Below, one piece after another: positions 39,338 through 52,000 of a stretch of 64,000 nt of DNA; within the stretch, counting starts at the first letter, position 1; every line of letters starts with the position of its first letter. A model generated the notes under the pieces. The model ran no database searches. It saw nothing but the letters and a program-made list of their open reading frames with translations, and was not told where the DNA came from. Source of the stretch: Unio delphinus (taxonomy: Eukaryota; Mollusca; Bivalvia; Unionida; Unionidae). The position numbers and the translations under genes were made by a program. Location: positions 3,705,501 to 3,769,500 of the forward strand of contig JAQISU010000096.1 in NCBI GenBank assembly GCA_029339505.1, in the 5' to 3' direction.

Positions 39338-39994
39338 TTATCGAAATGTTACATCTTTCTGAATTATTTCCTTCGTGTATTGATATCCAAATAACCGCTC
39401 AGCATCAGTTCGATTAGTTCCTTCAACGATTGCCTGAACCACTGTTGCTGCCTTTGTTGATAACGGCTCTCCTTCTTTATATCTACTTGCAACGTCCCGG
39501 ACAGTAGATGCGTATTTGTAAGTTATTTCACGTCTGCTAATTTGGATTTTATCGTGTGTTAAAAATAAAATATCCGCTTGATGAAATTCATAATAAACGC
39601 TGACATCAAAATGTGCGTCCTGAATTCCTTTAGTAGATAGCGATAGATACATTAGCCATATTTCCTGTCGTGCTAACCACGCTGCAGCAACAGAACGTTC
39701 GACACCAGCTGCATAAGCAAGTTTACTTTTAAAAGCTACGTCATGAACGTAACATGCTTTATCAATTTCATTTATTGAATATTCATAAGGTTTTGGTTGA
39801 TCTCATTCATCAAATCGAATATCAAGTCGAGTTCCATGACCGCAATAATTATATCCAGGAAGATGTTTTTCTCCTGGGTATTTAGCCCAAGGAGTTCCTG
39901 AAAGTGTAGACATTAATGTAGCAATATCACCACCATCTTTACGCTGAATTTTAGGTATAAAAAAGAAACTTTTCTCTTCCCACATACAGAACAT
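39338..39994 (-). pseudogene. Parvovirus-type phospholipase A2 domain protein, broken
   Basis: One reading frame across 39994 to 39338 is interrupted by a single TGA at 39803-39805. It contains the calcium-loop motif YCGHGT (39829-39846; the usual form is YCGPGT, so Pro has become His) and the catalytic-helix motif CYVHD (about 39740-39757). This pair defines the PLA2-like domain known from parvovirus capsid N termini and from some large DNA-virus-like elements, where it acts in membrane passage. The downstream 39338-39652 part is helical and unidentified. The extra frame at the right end contains a CXXC pair. Confidence 0.65.
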
Positions 39995-40079
39995 TTTCCA
40001 CCATATGCTATTTTTCTATTTTATGTTGTAACTGTGGCTAAATCAGTATTTGGAGTTTTAACTCAGCAACGTAAAGAAC

Positions 40080-40361
40080 ATAAATCCATATGATTATAAT
40101 ATTAATATAATTGATTTTTCAGCGACACAAAAGCATGAACCAGTAAAACATCACACAGCATAACCAAATTATGTCCGGATGATCATCATAGGTCCATCCG
40201 GAAGTCTTAAAACGCAACTACTGCTTAATTTAATAATGAGGTGGTTATTGATGGATTTATTTTTAATCATGAAGTATATGATAATGTGATGCTGGACAAA
40301 CAATCAAATCCAGCAAGAATATTTCCTCGTGGTAACACTCTTTTCAATATAGATTTATAAA
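40080..40361 (+). pseudogene. P-loop (packaging-ATPase-like) fragment
   Basis: The frame reads VRMIIIGPSGSLKTQLLLNL at about 40172-40231. GPSGSLKT resembles a Walker A motif, with Leu where a second Gly is usual. A shift or short break then leads to another open piece (40252-40361) ending NTLFNIDL before TAA. The P-loop resembles FtsK/A32-type packaging ATPases of Polinton-like elements, but no Walker B motif was seen, so the call is weak. Confidence 0.35.
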
Positions 40362-40369
40362 ATGAATCG

Positions 40370-41821
40370 ATTTATCTTGACATCTTTATTTGCTTTGTAT
40401 TTATTCATTTATTGTTTTATACTATCTAAATTTGTCTCTTACTCTTCCCATAAGAGGTGTCCTAACAATGTTGACAAATTTACGTTATCATCAAGATGTG
40501 TATGTGGTTGATACATACGCGCTAAACTATCATGACGGCATTCACCGTTTAATAGTATGGTGTCGTACTGTCTACCTATATATTACGCCGTGAAATAAAT
40601 TAATAATAAATTAAGTAAAACATGAAGGAGAACATTTAAAAGAGTATTTGTGTTTTTCCACAAGGTGATTGACCTTTTCTCGTGGCCAACCTATCAGCTC
40701 ATGCAAAAACATTATCAATTTTGTTTAAAACAACATACACCTGTATGTGTGCGTGTGCTACTGTTGGCAGTAGATATTTATAAGAACGATACGATTAAAA
40801 TAAATTTAGATTCTGGAAATTAGTTAGGTCATCATAATTTGCTCTGGCTCCAAAATCGTTATGGTCACTGTAACTTTGCTCCCTTTAGAAAGAAGCGGGT
40901 TCATTCAAATAGTGCTTCACCTGGCTTGCACACCAGATTCGCCTGTTGTTTGTTAATTTATGTTTTATATACGTGGTTGGTAATTTTTCTACTTTATAAT
41001 CTAGTTCAATCTGGAAAGACTGTTAAGCGATGTGTATTTTAATATAGTGACACTTCCGTGAACTTGAGACTAAGAAACATTATGGATGACGAATAATCAA
41101 CCCCATATTATATCTTCATCCTCATCCCCAAGGACACCGTTATTTTGGTAACAATTAAAAATCGTCAATAAGCAACTTCTTCAGCTAGAATATGCGCTCT
41201 AGTAATTATAATTACTCTAGCAAGATGCACATTTAAATGAGATAGTGAAAATCGGTTATGGATAACAACTTTATATTGAAAATTATTACACCCTGCTTCT
41301 GCATTTAATTATACAGAGTTGATGTTTTCCATTTCATCAACATATGTTAAGATGAAAGTTGATCCTGTGTTGTTTGTCAATATTTACGTTAACTGAGTGT
41401 GAATTAAGACAAGACAGCAATAACCGTCATATTCATAATGTAATTAGTTTACTCAACACAAATGTTGAACACAACTTGCAAATGTCTGTTTATGTCCCTC
41501 CCGATAAGGTGAATAACCAACCAAACTAGATTATTGGAAGGCGGTAATAACATTCGTAAGCTTGAAATAACTTCAGGGCAGAAAGAACAGAAATAATGTC
41601 GATTAGTAGAATTTGAACTAAGTGGATATTAAATGATTGAATCGATATGCCTGTAATGAGATAGTGTCCGATGCACTGACGCAAATGTGGCATTCATTCC
41701 TACATAATGTACCAAAATCCGCCGTTTTAGAAACTATTTGCATTCTTAAAGAACGGAGAAACATCTGACATTGTTAAACATTAACGTCTTGGTAAGAGTA
41801 TAATTAGAAAAATTCACGCCG

Positions 41822-41854
<33 letters not shown>

Positions 41855-42080
41855 TGATAGCGCGTAAATGTAGTCAGTTGTCCTCACATTGACTGGACCT
41901 ATAATTAACAATCTGTGGAACTTTGTGAACGTGAAATGCTTTTTTGCTAAATAGTGCTAAAAAGAACACAAATTGTAAACACTGATGTAATAATCAGTTC
42001 ATCTACATAAGAATACAAATTAAGACTACCAGACTTAGACTGTCTATTATAGTGTGATTGTTTGTTAGTTGTTTTCTTGG

Positions 42081-42129
<49 letters not shown>

Positions 42130-44270
42130 CTTTCTGCTCAGTCTTGCATCAAAGACTGAAGAGACAAACCCAAACATAAATTAATCCATTTGATGTGAAA
42201 TCAACAGAGCAAACCCTGTGTCGCAATTCCACCCAATAGTTTTCTTTATTAGTTATTGTAGCACTGGGCAGAAATTTTAATTAAGCCTTTCTGGAATATG
42301 TACAAAGCGCCATAATTGTAAATATTCATTCGCCAGGAAATTAGTATTGGCAGAAAAATACATTTTATGACAAATTATGGAGCTGAAAACAAACTTATGC
42401 TATCCGTTGCTGACGACAACTGTGTTGTAACATAATGTCTACCTCATGCTGCGTGCGTTGTTCACTAAAATTAGAGGGCATAGTTTAAAGCAACGCCCAG
42501 AAGACAGGATGCGACTCTCAATAACATGATGAATGTTTAGGGTTTTAGACTCATAACCAGAGTGGTGTGCTTGTTCTATTCCCAGCATGGTATTAGTTCG
42601 GTTTGGCAATTGTGATCTCTCCTAGAGATGGGGTTGCACTATTAGAGTACAGTAGCAGATTCGACAAAGTATAACCTTCAAAGTGTTGATGTGAAACACA
42701 CAACTACAGCCATAAAAATGACAAAGAAGAAACTAAGTATTCACTGCAGTTTATTTATTTTTATTAAATAAAGAAACGAATTATAACGTATCAGAATGAG
42801 TGTTTTGCCTCGGGATGGATGAGTACAATTATCTTATTAGCTCGAATGGGTAGCACTTTTTTATAATAATTGTGCAAATGTTTTTAATTTTAAATTGAAA
42901 TCATCAAATTCTTCACAGGAGAAGATTATAATTTCTAAAACATATATTTTGAGACATGCAGTCGCATGAATGAGTGTGAACCGTAGCAACCTTGTCATAA
43001 ACATAGAGTGAACAATATATGTCAGAAAGTAAACTGTGATACACACAAATCAATCTTAAAATAACAAGAATTTTCTTCTTAAACTTATGATTTTGAAATG
43101 TGGATTCCTTATTTAGCATTTTAATAATAGGCTTGGGAATCTTAAGTCCTAATTAAATCAAGATGCTAACCATGGATTGTAGTATCTGTGATTTAATTTG
43201 TCCTATAACTTGTCTGGATTCGATCTCAGATATAATTGTATGTACTCAGTTTGATACGAAACGCTTTAAATGAACTATAACGCAGTATTAAACAGTTTAC
43301 AATACCTGTCTCCTGAAACATACTAACTTTTACATGTTTAATACAAATCATATTCCTATGATAACTCTAATTAACAAAGATGTGATGTCACGACACTTTA
43401 CCTTGAGAGATTCGTTATGCTGGTATATATAGTCCACGCTTAAATTTGTGAAAGGTATTTAAGTTAATTTGATTGCGATACCATACTATTGTTTGCTCCA
43501 AGAAAAATTATGAAATTTAAGAATAAATATTAGTTCTGATTTTAGTCACTGTTCTCTGTTTCAATTCATGACATAAACTGAACAATATAAAAGTACCCTT
43601 AATAAACCTTGACATTATGTATTTAGATCCTTTTTGCACCAAATTATCGTTAATGTAGGTCTATAACCTCTAACAGTTTAAAAGGCAACGATATACAGCT
43701 GGCACACACACACGCACACGCACACACACACATATTGCTGATGCATGTGGCATCAAGACTGATGTCTTATCTCGTCAATAATTCGGGATTCATTGAATAT
43801 AAATACCAACTGAAGATAAAAAGAGCAGCCTGTCTGCATCTGTTGGAATTCGTATGGACCAAGTCCGCAACATATTAATAGATTCATAGGGGTCGAATGT
43901 GTATATTCCTTGGCAATATATTTTTTTCTCAGTAATAACATGACATATTTATCTAAACATTTTTCGAGGACTTAGAGAAGCACATTGAATCGCTATTTTG
44001 GTGCAACAAATGTGGTAAATTCCTTTTGATTTCAACTTTAAATCTAATCTCATTATTGATTAAATCCAAATAAGAATACTTGTTTAATTGCATACTATTC
44101 GATTAATATGTGGCTGAAAGAATAATGCATTTTAGCAACCTCTCCCTTGTTTCACAGCTGTTATCTAAAACAAGAATATTTTATTACACAGCAAATAAGA
44201 GTGTGGAATAAAGCCGTTTTCTATGCTCATATAATTATATAGGAGCCATAAAATTTGTTTTGTTCTTTTC
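40370..44270. other. No gene recognised
   Basis: AT-rich intergenic DNA between the virus-like relic and the ZP gene. Only short microsatellites (41825-41852, 42083-42129, 43705-43731) stand out. Confidence 0.55.
42083..42129. repeat. (GT)n microsatellite
   Basis: About 23 GT units. A (TAA)n array is at 41825-41852. Confidence 0.95.
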
Positions 44271-44281
44271 AATTACAGATG

Positions 44282-44283
<2 letters not shown>

Positions 44284-44358
<75 letters not shown>
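44284..44358. repeat. (TA)n microsatellite, just downstream of the ZP stop
   Basis: About 37 TA units, 295 bp past the stop codon. Part of the 3' UTR if the hexamer at 44180 is used. Confidence 0.95.
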
Positions 44359-44361
<3 letters not shown>

Positions 44362-44652
44362 TAAGCAGATAGAAACTAACCAATACTTAAAGCACATTTT
44401 GCAATGTCAAATAATTTTTATAGCATTAATGGCTACCCAGACTAAATTTCGACCACGTCTCAGCATGAATAAAGATAAGAAAGAGACTAAACAATATACC
44501 AAATCTGAAAACTCAGTTGGAATCTGAAGGCTTTTTAAAGCAAAGTGAAAGTTAAGACTCAAAGAAAAGACACACAGTAGAGTTAAATTCTTATTTCCAT
44601 GTCGGTAGGCAATTCTTTCATGCGAAAATATATGAAAAACTCCTCAATCGCA

Positions 44653-44846
44653 TTAGAAGGCGGGGTTAATGACACCATATTTCTCTTCGGTCTTTCTGCG
44701 GGACTGTTTTTCGCGGCGGAGTCGGAAAAATAGGTAGACGGCGAATATGAGACACAGCAGCATCAAGATCCCGAAAACCAGGGCCACGATCCAAAAGGTG
44801 TACGTCTGATAGCAGGTTTCCATTGTTCCTTTATCGTCTTTCGTAC
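44653..44846 (-). CDS. ZP gene coding exon 9: membrane anchor and stop
   Basis: Residues 360-423. A hydrophilic stem with Cys371 leads to a 24-residue helix ([18 protein letters not shown] and onward), a basic stop-transfer run ([11 protein letters not shown]) and a tail ending VINPAF before TAA. Acceptor CCTCTCACAG. Possible polyadenylation hexamer (AATAAA, minus strand) at 44180-44185. Confidence 0.9.
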
Positions 44847-45660
44847 CTGTGAGAGGAGTTATAGGATAAGTATTTAATTTATTTAATTAAGTATGGTAAA
44901 GATTGTATAACTTTAAGTGTTGAATATTTAAAGCTTAAATGTATCAACTGTCCACGGGCAAAATTAAGACAAGAAAATCAAGAAAGCTTCAATACAACAA
45001 TTAAGCCAACCATCTTATATTGCAAAGTGTGTGTATACAGTCTACAGAATGATCATTTGCAAAATGCATACATATAACAGCATATCGCCTCTACTTGCAC
45101 ATGTGACGAATCAAACTGTGTACGGCATAGACTTGTATCTGCCACCGCATAGTGCGTCGGTAGATTCAGGTAAAAATGTTTTGTGCTGGTGATTTCTCCT
45201 AACACACTGCATAGAACGAGGTCTCTTGTCGCATCATGAAACGGCTGATCTATGATTTGTTTGAATTTGCAGTTAGATTTGACTTACACAACTTAGCATT
45301 TCTCCACGATAAAATGAAGACACTAGGTAGAAACAAAACTGGCCGTTTCAACAATAGTCACAAATCTTTCAACTCAAGTAGATATTACATTTTTGTCTTT
45401 GGTGCTTGATAATAAATATTGCTTTTTTCGCTAAATGACGTGTGCTTGATCGTTATATTTATGAGGAATATTTATGAGTGATGCTCCTTTTTGGAAATAC
45501 ATTTAATGAAATTATTTCATTTCATATGCCTGTCATTATATTTAGAGCCATTATAATTCAACGAGGATGACATGTTTTATCCATGATACGCTGCATTACG
45601 ACTTTGATATGTATAAACAGTTCTGTAATTTCGTTCAGTAGATATATCTGTCACAGCATA

Positions 45661-45753
<93 letters not shown>

Positions 45754-47894
45754 TCTCATCTCCGCCTGTGGCCCCGTTTGGGACATAGGCCGCCAACCAG
45801 CTCCCTCCAGGCGTCTCGGTTCTGGGCGAGTCTCTCCAGCTGTCAGCACGTCTTGCCCATCTTCTTTGCGTCTGCATCCAAATCACGGCGCCAGGTGTTT
45901 CTGGGTCTTCCTCTCTTCCTCTTTCCTTGAGGGTTCCATGTGAGGGCTTGCCTGGTGATGTTGGGAGCAGGTTTGCGGAGGGTGTGGCCAATCCATCGCC
46001 AGCGTCTCTGAAGGATGTCATCCTCAACGGGCTGTTGCTTCGTTCTCTGCAACAGTTCGTCGTTGCTGATTCTTTCTGGCCAGCTGATCTTGAGGATCTT
46101 CCTGAGGCAGGTGTTGAAGACCTGGATTTTCTTCATGGTGGTAGCGGTGCTTCTCCAGGTCTCTGCTCCGTACAGCAATATCGGCTTCACGATGGTGTTG
46201 AAGACCCTGATCTTGGTGGTGATGTTAAGCTGCCTTGATATCCATATGTTTTTCAGCTGATGGAAAGCTGCCCTTGCTTTGCCGATGCGTGTCTTAACGT
46301 CTGCATCCGTTCCTCTCTGCTTGTCCAGGATGCTGCCAAGGTAGGTGAAGCTATCCACCTCCTCCAGCGCATCGCCTTCCACTGTGATGGGTGTATTGCT
46401 GGATGCATTTGTCTTGAAAACCTTGCTCTTTCCTCTGTTGATGTGGAGGCCCAGGCTGGCTGAGTTGTCCGCAACAATGCTGGTCTTTTCCTGCATCTGT
46501 TGTTGGGTATGCGAGAGGAAAGCCAGGTCATCAGCGAAATCTAGGTCGTCCAGCTGTTTCCACAGCGTCCACTGGATGCCGTTTCTTGTTTGGTCTGTCG
46601 ATGTCTTCATGACCTAATCGATGGCCAGCAGGAAGAGGAATGGTGATAGAAGGCATCCTTGTCTCACCCCTGTATTTACTTCAAAGGCATCAGTGAATTG
46701 CCGGCCGTGGACGATCCTACAAGTCATTCTTTCATAGGACTTCCTGATGATGTTGGTGATCTTTTCCGGGACTCCATAGTGCCTCAGTATTTTTCAGAGG
46801 GTCTGCCTGTCAACGCTGTCGAACGCTTTCTCATAATCGAGAAAATTCACGTAGAGTGGCGAATTCCACTCCAGAGACTGTTCCAAGATGATGCGCAGTG
46901 TCGCTATCTGGTCCGTGCACGACCTTTAATTTCGGAAGCCAGCTTGTTGGTCACGGAGATGCGGGTCAACTGCCTCTTTCATCCTGTTCAGTAAGATGCG
47001 GTTAAACACCTTCCCCGGGATGGACAACAGCGTAATCCCCCTGTAGTTGGAGCAGTCACTGAGGTCACCTTTCTTAGGTAGTTTGACGAGGTAGCCCTCT
47101 CTCCAGTCTGCTGGTACTTCTTCGTCTTCCCATATCATGCAGAAGAGCGGGTAGAGGAGCTCCACACTGGTTTCCACGTCCGCCTTCAGCGCCTCTGCCG
47201 GAATGCTGTCGGGTCCTGCAGACTTGCCGCTCTTCAGCTGCTTGATGGCGCTGCGAATCTCCTCTTTTGTCGGTGCACCGCACTCTATTTGCAGGTCACT
47301 TTCCGCTGGCGGTACGTCTGGTGGGTTTGCAGGCGCTGGTCTATTTAGCAGTTCCTGGAAATGCTCAGCCCATCTGGTGTTCTGTCCTTCCTCGTCTGGG
47401 ATCGCTCTTCCATTCCTGTCCTTGACTGGTCTTTCTGGCTTGGCAAAGTTTCCTGAAAGTTTCTTGATGGTGGCATACAGGTCTCTGGTGTTGCCATGGT
47501 GAGCTGCTTCTTCTGCTTCTGTTGCCAGCATCTCTACGTAGTTCTTCTTATCTTTCTTGATGCTGCGCTTGACGCTTCTGTTGGCTACCACGTACTCGTC
47601 GTTTGCTTTTGCTTCTGCCGTTCTTGTCCTACTGTTGTTTACGGCAGTCTTCTTCTCTCTTCTTTCTTGAATCTTCCTCAGCGTCTCTGTTGAAATCCAT
47701 TCTTTGTGCGTGTATGTTTTGGGGCCCAGTACTTCTTGGCATGTTGATGTGAGTGCCTTTTTCACTCTTTTCCATCTGTCTTCTATGGTCTCTTCTTCAC
47801 GCAGCTCTTCTAGAACCTGGAACTTGTTGGAGAGGGTGATCTTAAATTTCTCCTGTTTTTGTTATCTCTCAGCGCCGTGGTGTTGTAACGACGG

Positions 47895-47964
<70 letters not shown>

Positions 47965-48964
47965 TGACTAAGGTCACTAGGAAAAGTAGTTTCCTTCACT
48001 TAATTCTAACATGTCTGAACGAATTCACATAACACCCAAGTAAAAGTTAGAGATTCGGTACAAAATATATGTGATGAATTTATGTACATGGAATCCGAAC
48101 ATTGTGTTCGCTTGTTAATCACAAACATGCATATATGTAATCTGAGCTTTTGAGCTATTTCCGTAAAGAACGCCGTTTTCGAGATGGAATGCCTAAATAG
48201 ACTCCCAATATTGATTGGAATTTTTATCATTTTCTTATGCTACAATCACTTCATCTACATACCTGATATCTGATCATTACTTCCTGCAAACAAGGAGATG
48301 GTAAATCGTGTGCCCAGAGTGGTCTGATTTTGAAGACCAGTGTCTTCAGCAGCCCTCCTTCGTCGTTTGCCGACACTACAAAGACTGGTCTGAAATGAAA
48401 TCTCTACAATATTACGATATTTTTGGTAGCTTAATTATATATCTTCCAAATTTAAAGTTTAGTGCTTTAATCGCAGGTGAAATTATGAAACTGCGGATGT
48501 TAACGAATGTTTACAACCCTATTTTAAATGAACTTGATACTAGAATTCTCCTCTTACAACATTTTAAATTAGAGATTGTCACATCTATAGATAAAAATTA
48601 CCTGTGGATCATCACATTTACTTTGGTCAGCGAATATGCACTGTATGATGTCAGCCTGTATTTTCAGATTTGTACTAATCCCAGTTGATTTAAGCCACAG
48701 TGCTGGTTGAAAAGTGCCACTCTGAGTGATGTAGATACCGTCCGTACCTCCAGCTGAGAGTCCACCGCCGACTGGAATAACGCTAGTAACTGCATCCTTA
48801 AGAAAATTGGTAGTGAGTCCGTATGCCGGTACCGTTTGTTTACATCTGCAAGGTTGAAAGTATTATTTTTTCTTATATTGTAGATTAAGTAAATCAACTT
48901 GCAAAGATAAATCTTATTATTGATTTGTAAATATGAGATACGTAATTTCACACACGCACGCACG

Positions 48965-49022
<58 letters not shown>

Positions 49023-52000
49023 TACATACATACATACATACATACATACATACATACATACTAGAATGTCTACAGACAGAGATCAGAGGATAAAAGACAT
49101 ACGAAATAATGTTAGGAGCTGTTGAAATTTATTATGAAATTAGAAATCAGTACATTTTATATTGTTCTCCCGTTAATAATGAAGCTCAAAATATTCATAT
49201 AATAGGCAAAAGTGTACCTTACCCGTTGTCGATGGCAATCACGTGTGGTGTAGTTGTTGAATCATCTCCCTCATAAAAGACCAATCTGTTTACGTATATG
49301 CCAATTGGTCTATTTTCTGTGGAGGAAAATAGGCTCTTAATGAATCTGAAAATCCTATTTTTGTGTTTAGATTGCTCTTCTTCATATATCAATTACAAAA
49401 TGAATCACTTTAACATAAAATGGAAAGTATAATATCCCAATGTTGTTGACATGTCTTTCAGCAATATTAGTGTGCGAAATAGCTATCTGAGTATAAAGCA
49501 TAAATATATTATTAAGGAATTGCTAATTGATTGAAACGATTCATTTAGTCATTTAAATCAGAGGATTCTACGTACTCAACAGAGAGAGACAGACAGACAG
49601 ACAAACATAGACACAGAGAGAGACAGAGAGCGAGACAGAGATACAGAAAATGTGAGAGAGACAGAAACATAAATACTAACTAGAGTTGGCGTAAGTGTGC
49701 TTCAGTTTTAAGTAGTAAGAACCGCCAAGCATCAGTTCGCTATTAGGAGTTACCATTGAATCATCGGCGTCGTTATAGACCTCCAGCGTAAGCTGAGATT
49801 TCAGGTCCAAATTGTTGACCGGTAATGATCTGGAAAGAAAACAGGTTTACATCAACACTGCTGAGACATTGTACATGGAATACAAGACATTCTACTTGAC
49901 TATGAAAATCTTGTCAATTAACATGTTTGTATCGTTATTGCTTTGTAGAAGGCTGGTAATAGTTATTACTTTAAAGGTTGTTGTGATGAGTTCCAAGACA
50001 AATTGTTTGGAGATCACAGTTTCCGTAACAATACCTAATATTCAGTTACTATTTAGTTATTTAATTCACCATGAAAATATGTAAGCTCTTTTTCTGCAGA
50101 ATCGAGGTTGCTGACGGCCTGATTAGTGGTGTTCCATTCGGATATCAAAGTTCAGATTTTCTTCAATACATTGTTCATCTTCTGTTTCATATTGCAGTTT
50201 CCTCTAACTATTTACCAATACTTTTTTAATTTTATTTTTAGTACGGCATTAACTGATTTGTTACATCAGATTTTCTCCAGGAACAAGTTTTCGAACTTTT
50301 CTTCCTTAAATATAGGAAGTTTATCTTTAAGACTGCAGTAGATAAATGAATGGCAACATCTTTACTTGAATATTGTACTGACTTCCCTCAAGAAACATGT
50401 TGAAAAACTGGTATTCAGCACTATTACTTCAGGGAATCGACAACATTTTACAGAAAGTTCTGTGATGACTACTTGGCTACTGATTTCCAATGTTGATATT
50501 GAAGTCGTTTACGGAACAATTGTCTTTATGTCACAAACGTCACGAAAGGTATTATCATGTCTATTTATATTATGGCATAGTTTCTGATGTAAACAATGTT
50601 TGATAGACTGACTCAAGGAACAAATTGATATATTACTTTCTGTAGATTGTTACCTTAGCAAATATTTAAAGTCGAATTTCACTCAAAAAATTGAGTTTGT
50701 TAATGTCAGTAGTCAATGGTTTATAAAATGTTTTGACTGAGCCCCCTCCCACTCCCCCCGAAACAAGTTAATTACACTGTTCCATTATGAAATACCATAG
50801 ATAGTCTAGTTCGGGCAGAATTGAGAGTGCTCACTGCATAGTTAATGCTTGCTGATCATGTTTTCATAGACTCTCTCCAGGAAGCAATTCGAAAATCTTG
50901 CATGTCAGTTAAATAAAATGAATGGATCATTGATATACATGTTTGGCTGAGTACTGTGTTTCTGCTTCTGAGTTTCCTCTAGGAACAATGTGATGTGTTT
51001 TTCTCCATTACAGTTTCCTCAGGAGCTGTATTACACATTTCTCAAAGTTCGGATTTGATGATGGCAATACTTACTGATTTATATTAAGTAATCCATCGGA
51101 TGCCATTATATTCTCCTTTACTATTCGTTGTGGAAATATAATACAATTTATAAAATATATTGTGTTGACTACATGGCATTAACGGAAGTTTTCCTTTCAA
51201 ACATCCCGCCCGCTATTTACGTGAGAAAATTATATACATCAGATGTATGTGTTACGTAAATTTTATTTAACTAATATTTGATTTAAGAAAAATATATTAT
51301 TTGTTAGTTTCTAAAAAAAACAATTTTTCATTACATGATATTGCAATGTAATTTTATTTACTGGAGATTATATTTTCCGGAAATTTGGCTCAGTATTTAG
51401 ACAACTTAAACTTGTTAAGGGAACGATGTATTCAAGTTGACCTTATTCTTGATTTTGATGTAAACTATTTTTTTATTTCATTCTTTGTGCGAATTTCATA
51501 TAGAATGAAATCGAGGCTGCACTAAAATATATGACTTTAATATGTAAACATGATAACGTGACCCTCAATTTCGCAATTCATGGATTTCCGACACTGCATC
51601 TTAGATTAGTGTATAACCTTTCTCTAAGAGAAGTCTGTATGTATGCTCTTTTAAACGCCTAATGTCAAGTCGTTATTTTCTATCGTGAAAAGTTGAGTTT
51701 TATTATAATTTTTCTTCAAAATGTTTTAGATTCTAAAAGATTAGGTCGTTTCTCTGGAAAAATTTGTGTGCTCATAAAGAATTCTATGCACAAAGACATT
51801 TTTTGAAAGTATATTCCGAATTCAAACACTGGAGTGTTATTTCTTGTGATTCTACAAGGAACTGTAAACAACAGTATTATACAGGTTATAGCATATGTAA
51901 TTTCTCTCCATCATGGAATTTCATCGAGACTCAAACTTGAATTCACTAGAACATTTCACATTTCTAAAATTTAATTCGTGGATTATTATTGGATTTTTGG

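Larger units (their letters stand above)
36880..40365. mobile_element. Virus-like relic (possible Polinton/adintovirus-type) with PLA2-domain and P-loop fragments
   Basis: A cluster of broken frames on both strands, unlike the LINEs around it. A phospholipase A2-like frame lies on the minus strand (39338-39994) and a P-loop fragment on the plus strand (about 40166-40240). Unidentified open pieces lie at 36880-37176 (-), 37281-37610, 37564-37791, 37754-37975 and 38416-38655 (+). The piece at 37564-37791 contains VRVATDSFY, which could be a type-B DNA polymerase palm or helicase-like box, but this is speculative. A SINE at 38150-38350 splits it. Assignment to the Polinton/adintovirus group rests on the combination of PLA2 and packaging-type P-loop and is an inference. 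Confidence 0.45.

Noticed and set aside
45927..47502. Plus-strand frames at 45927-46238, 46345-46617, 47203-47502 and others
   Set aside because: They are antisense shadows of the RTE-like LINE frame.
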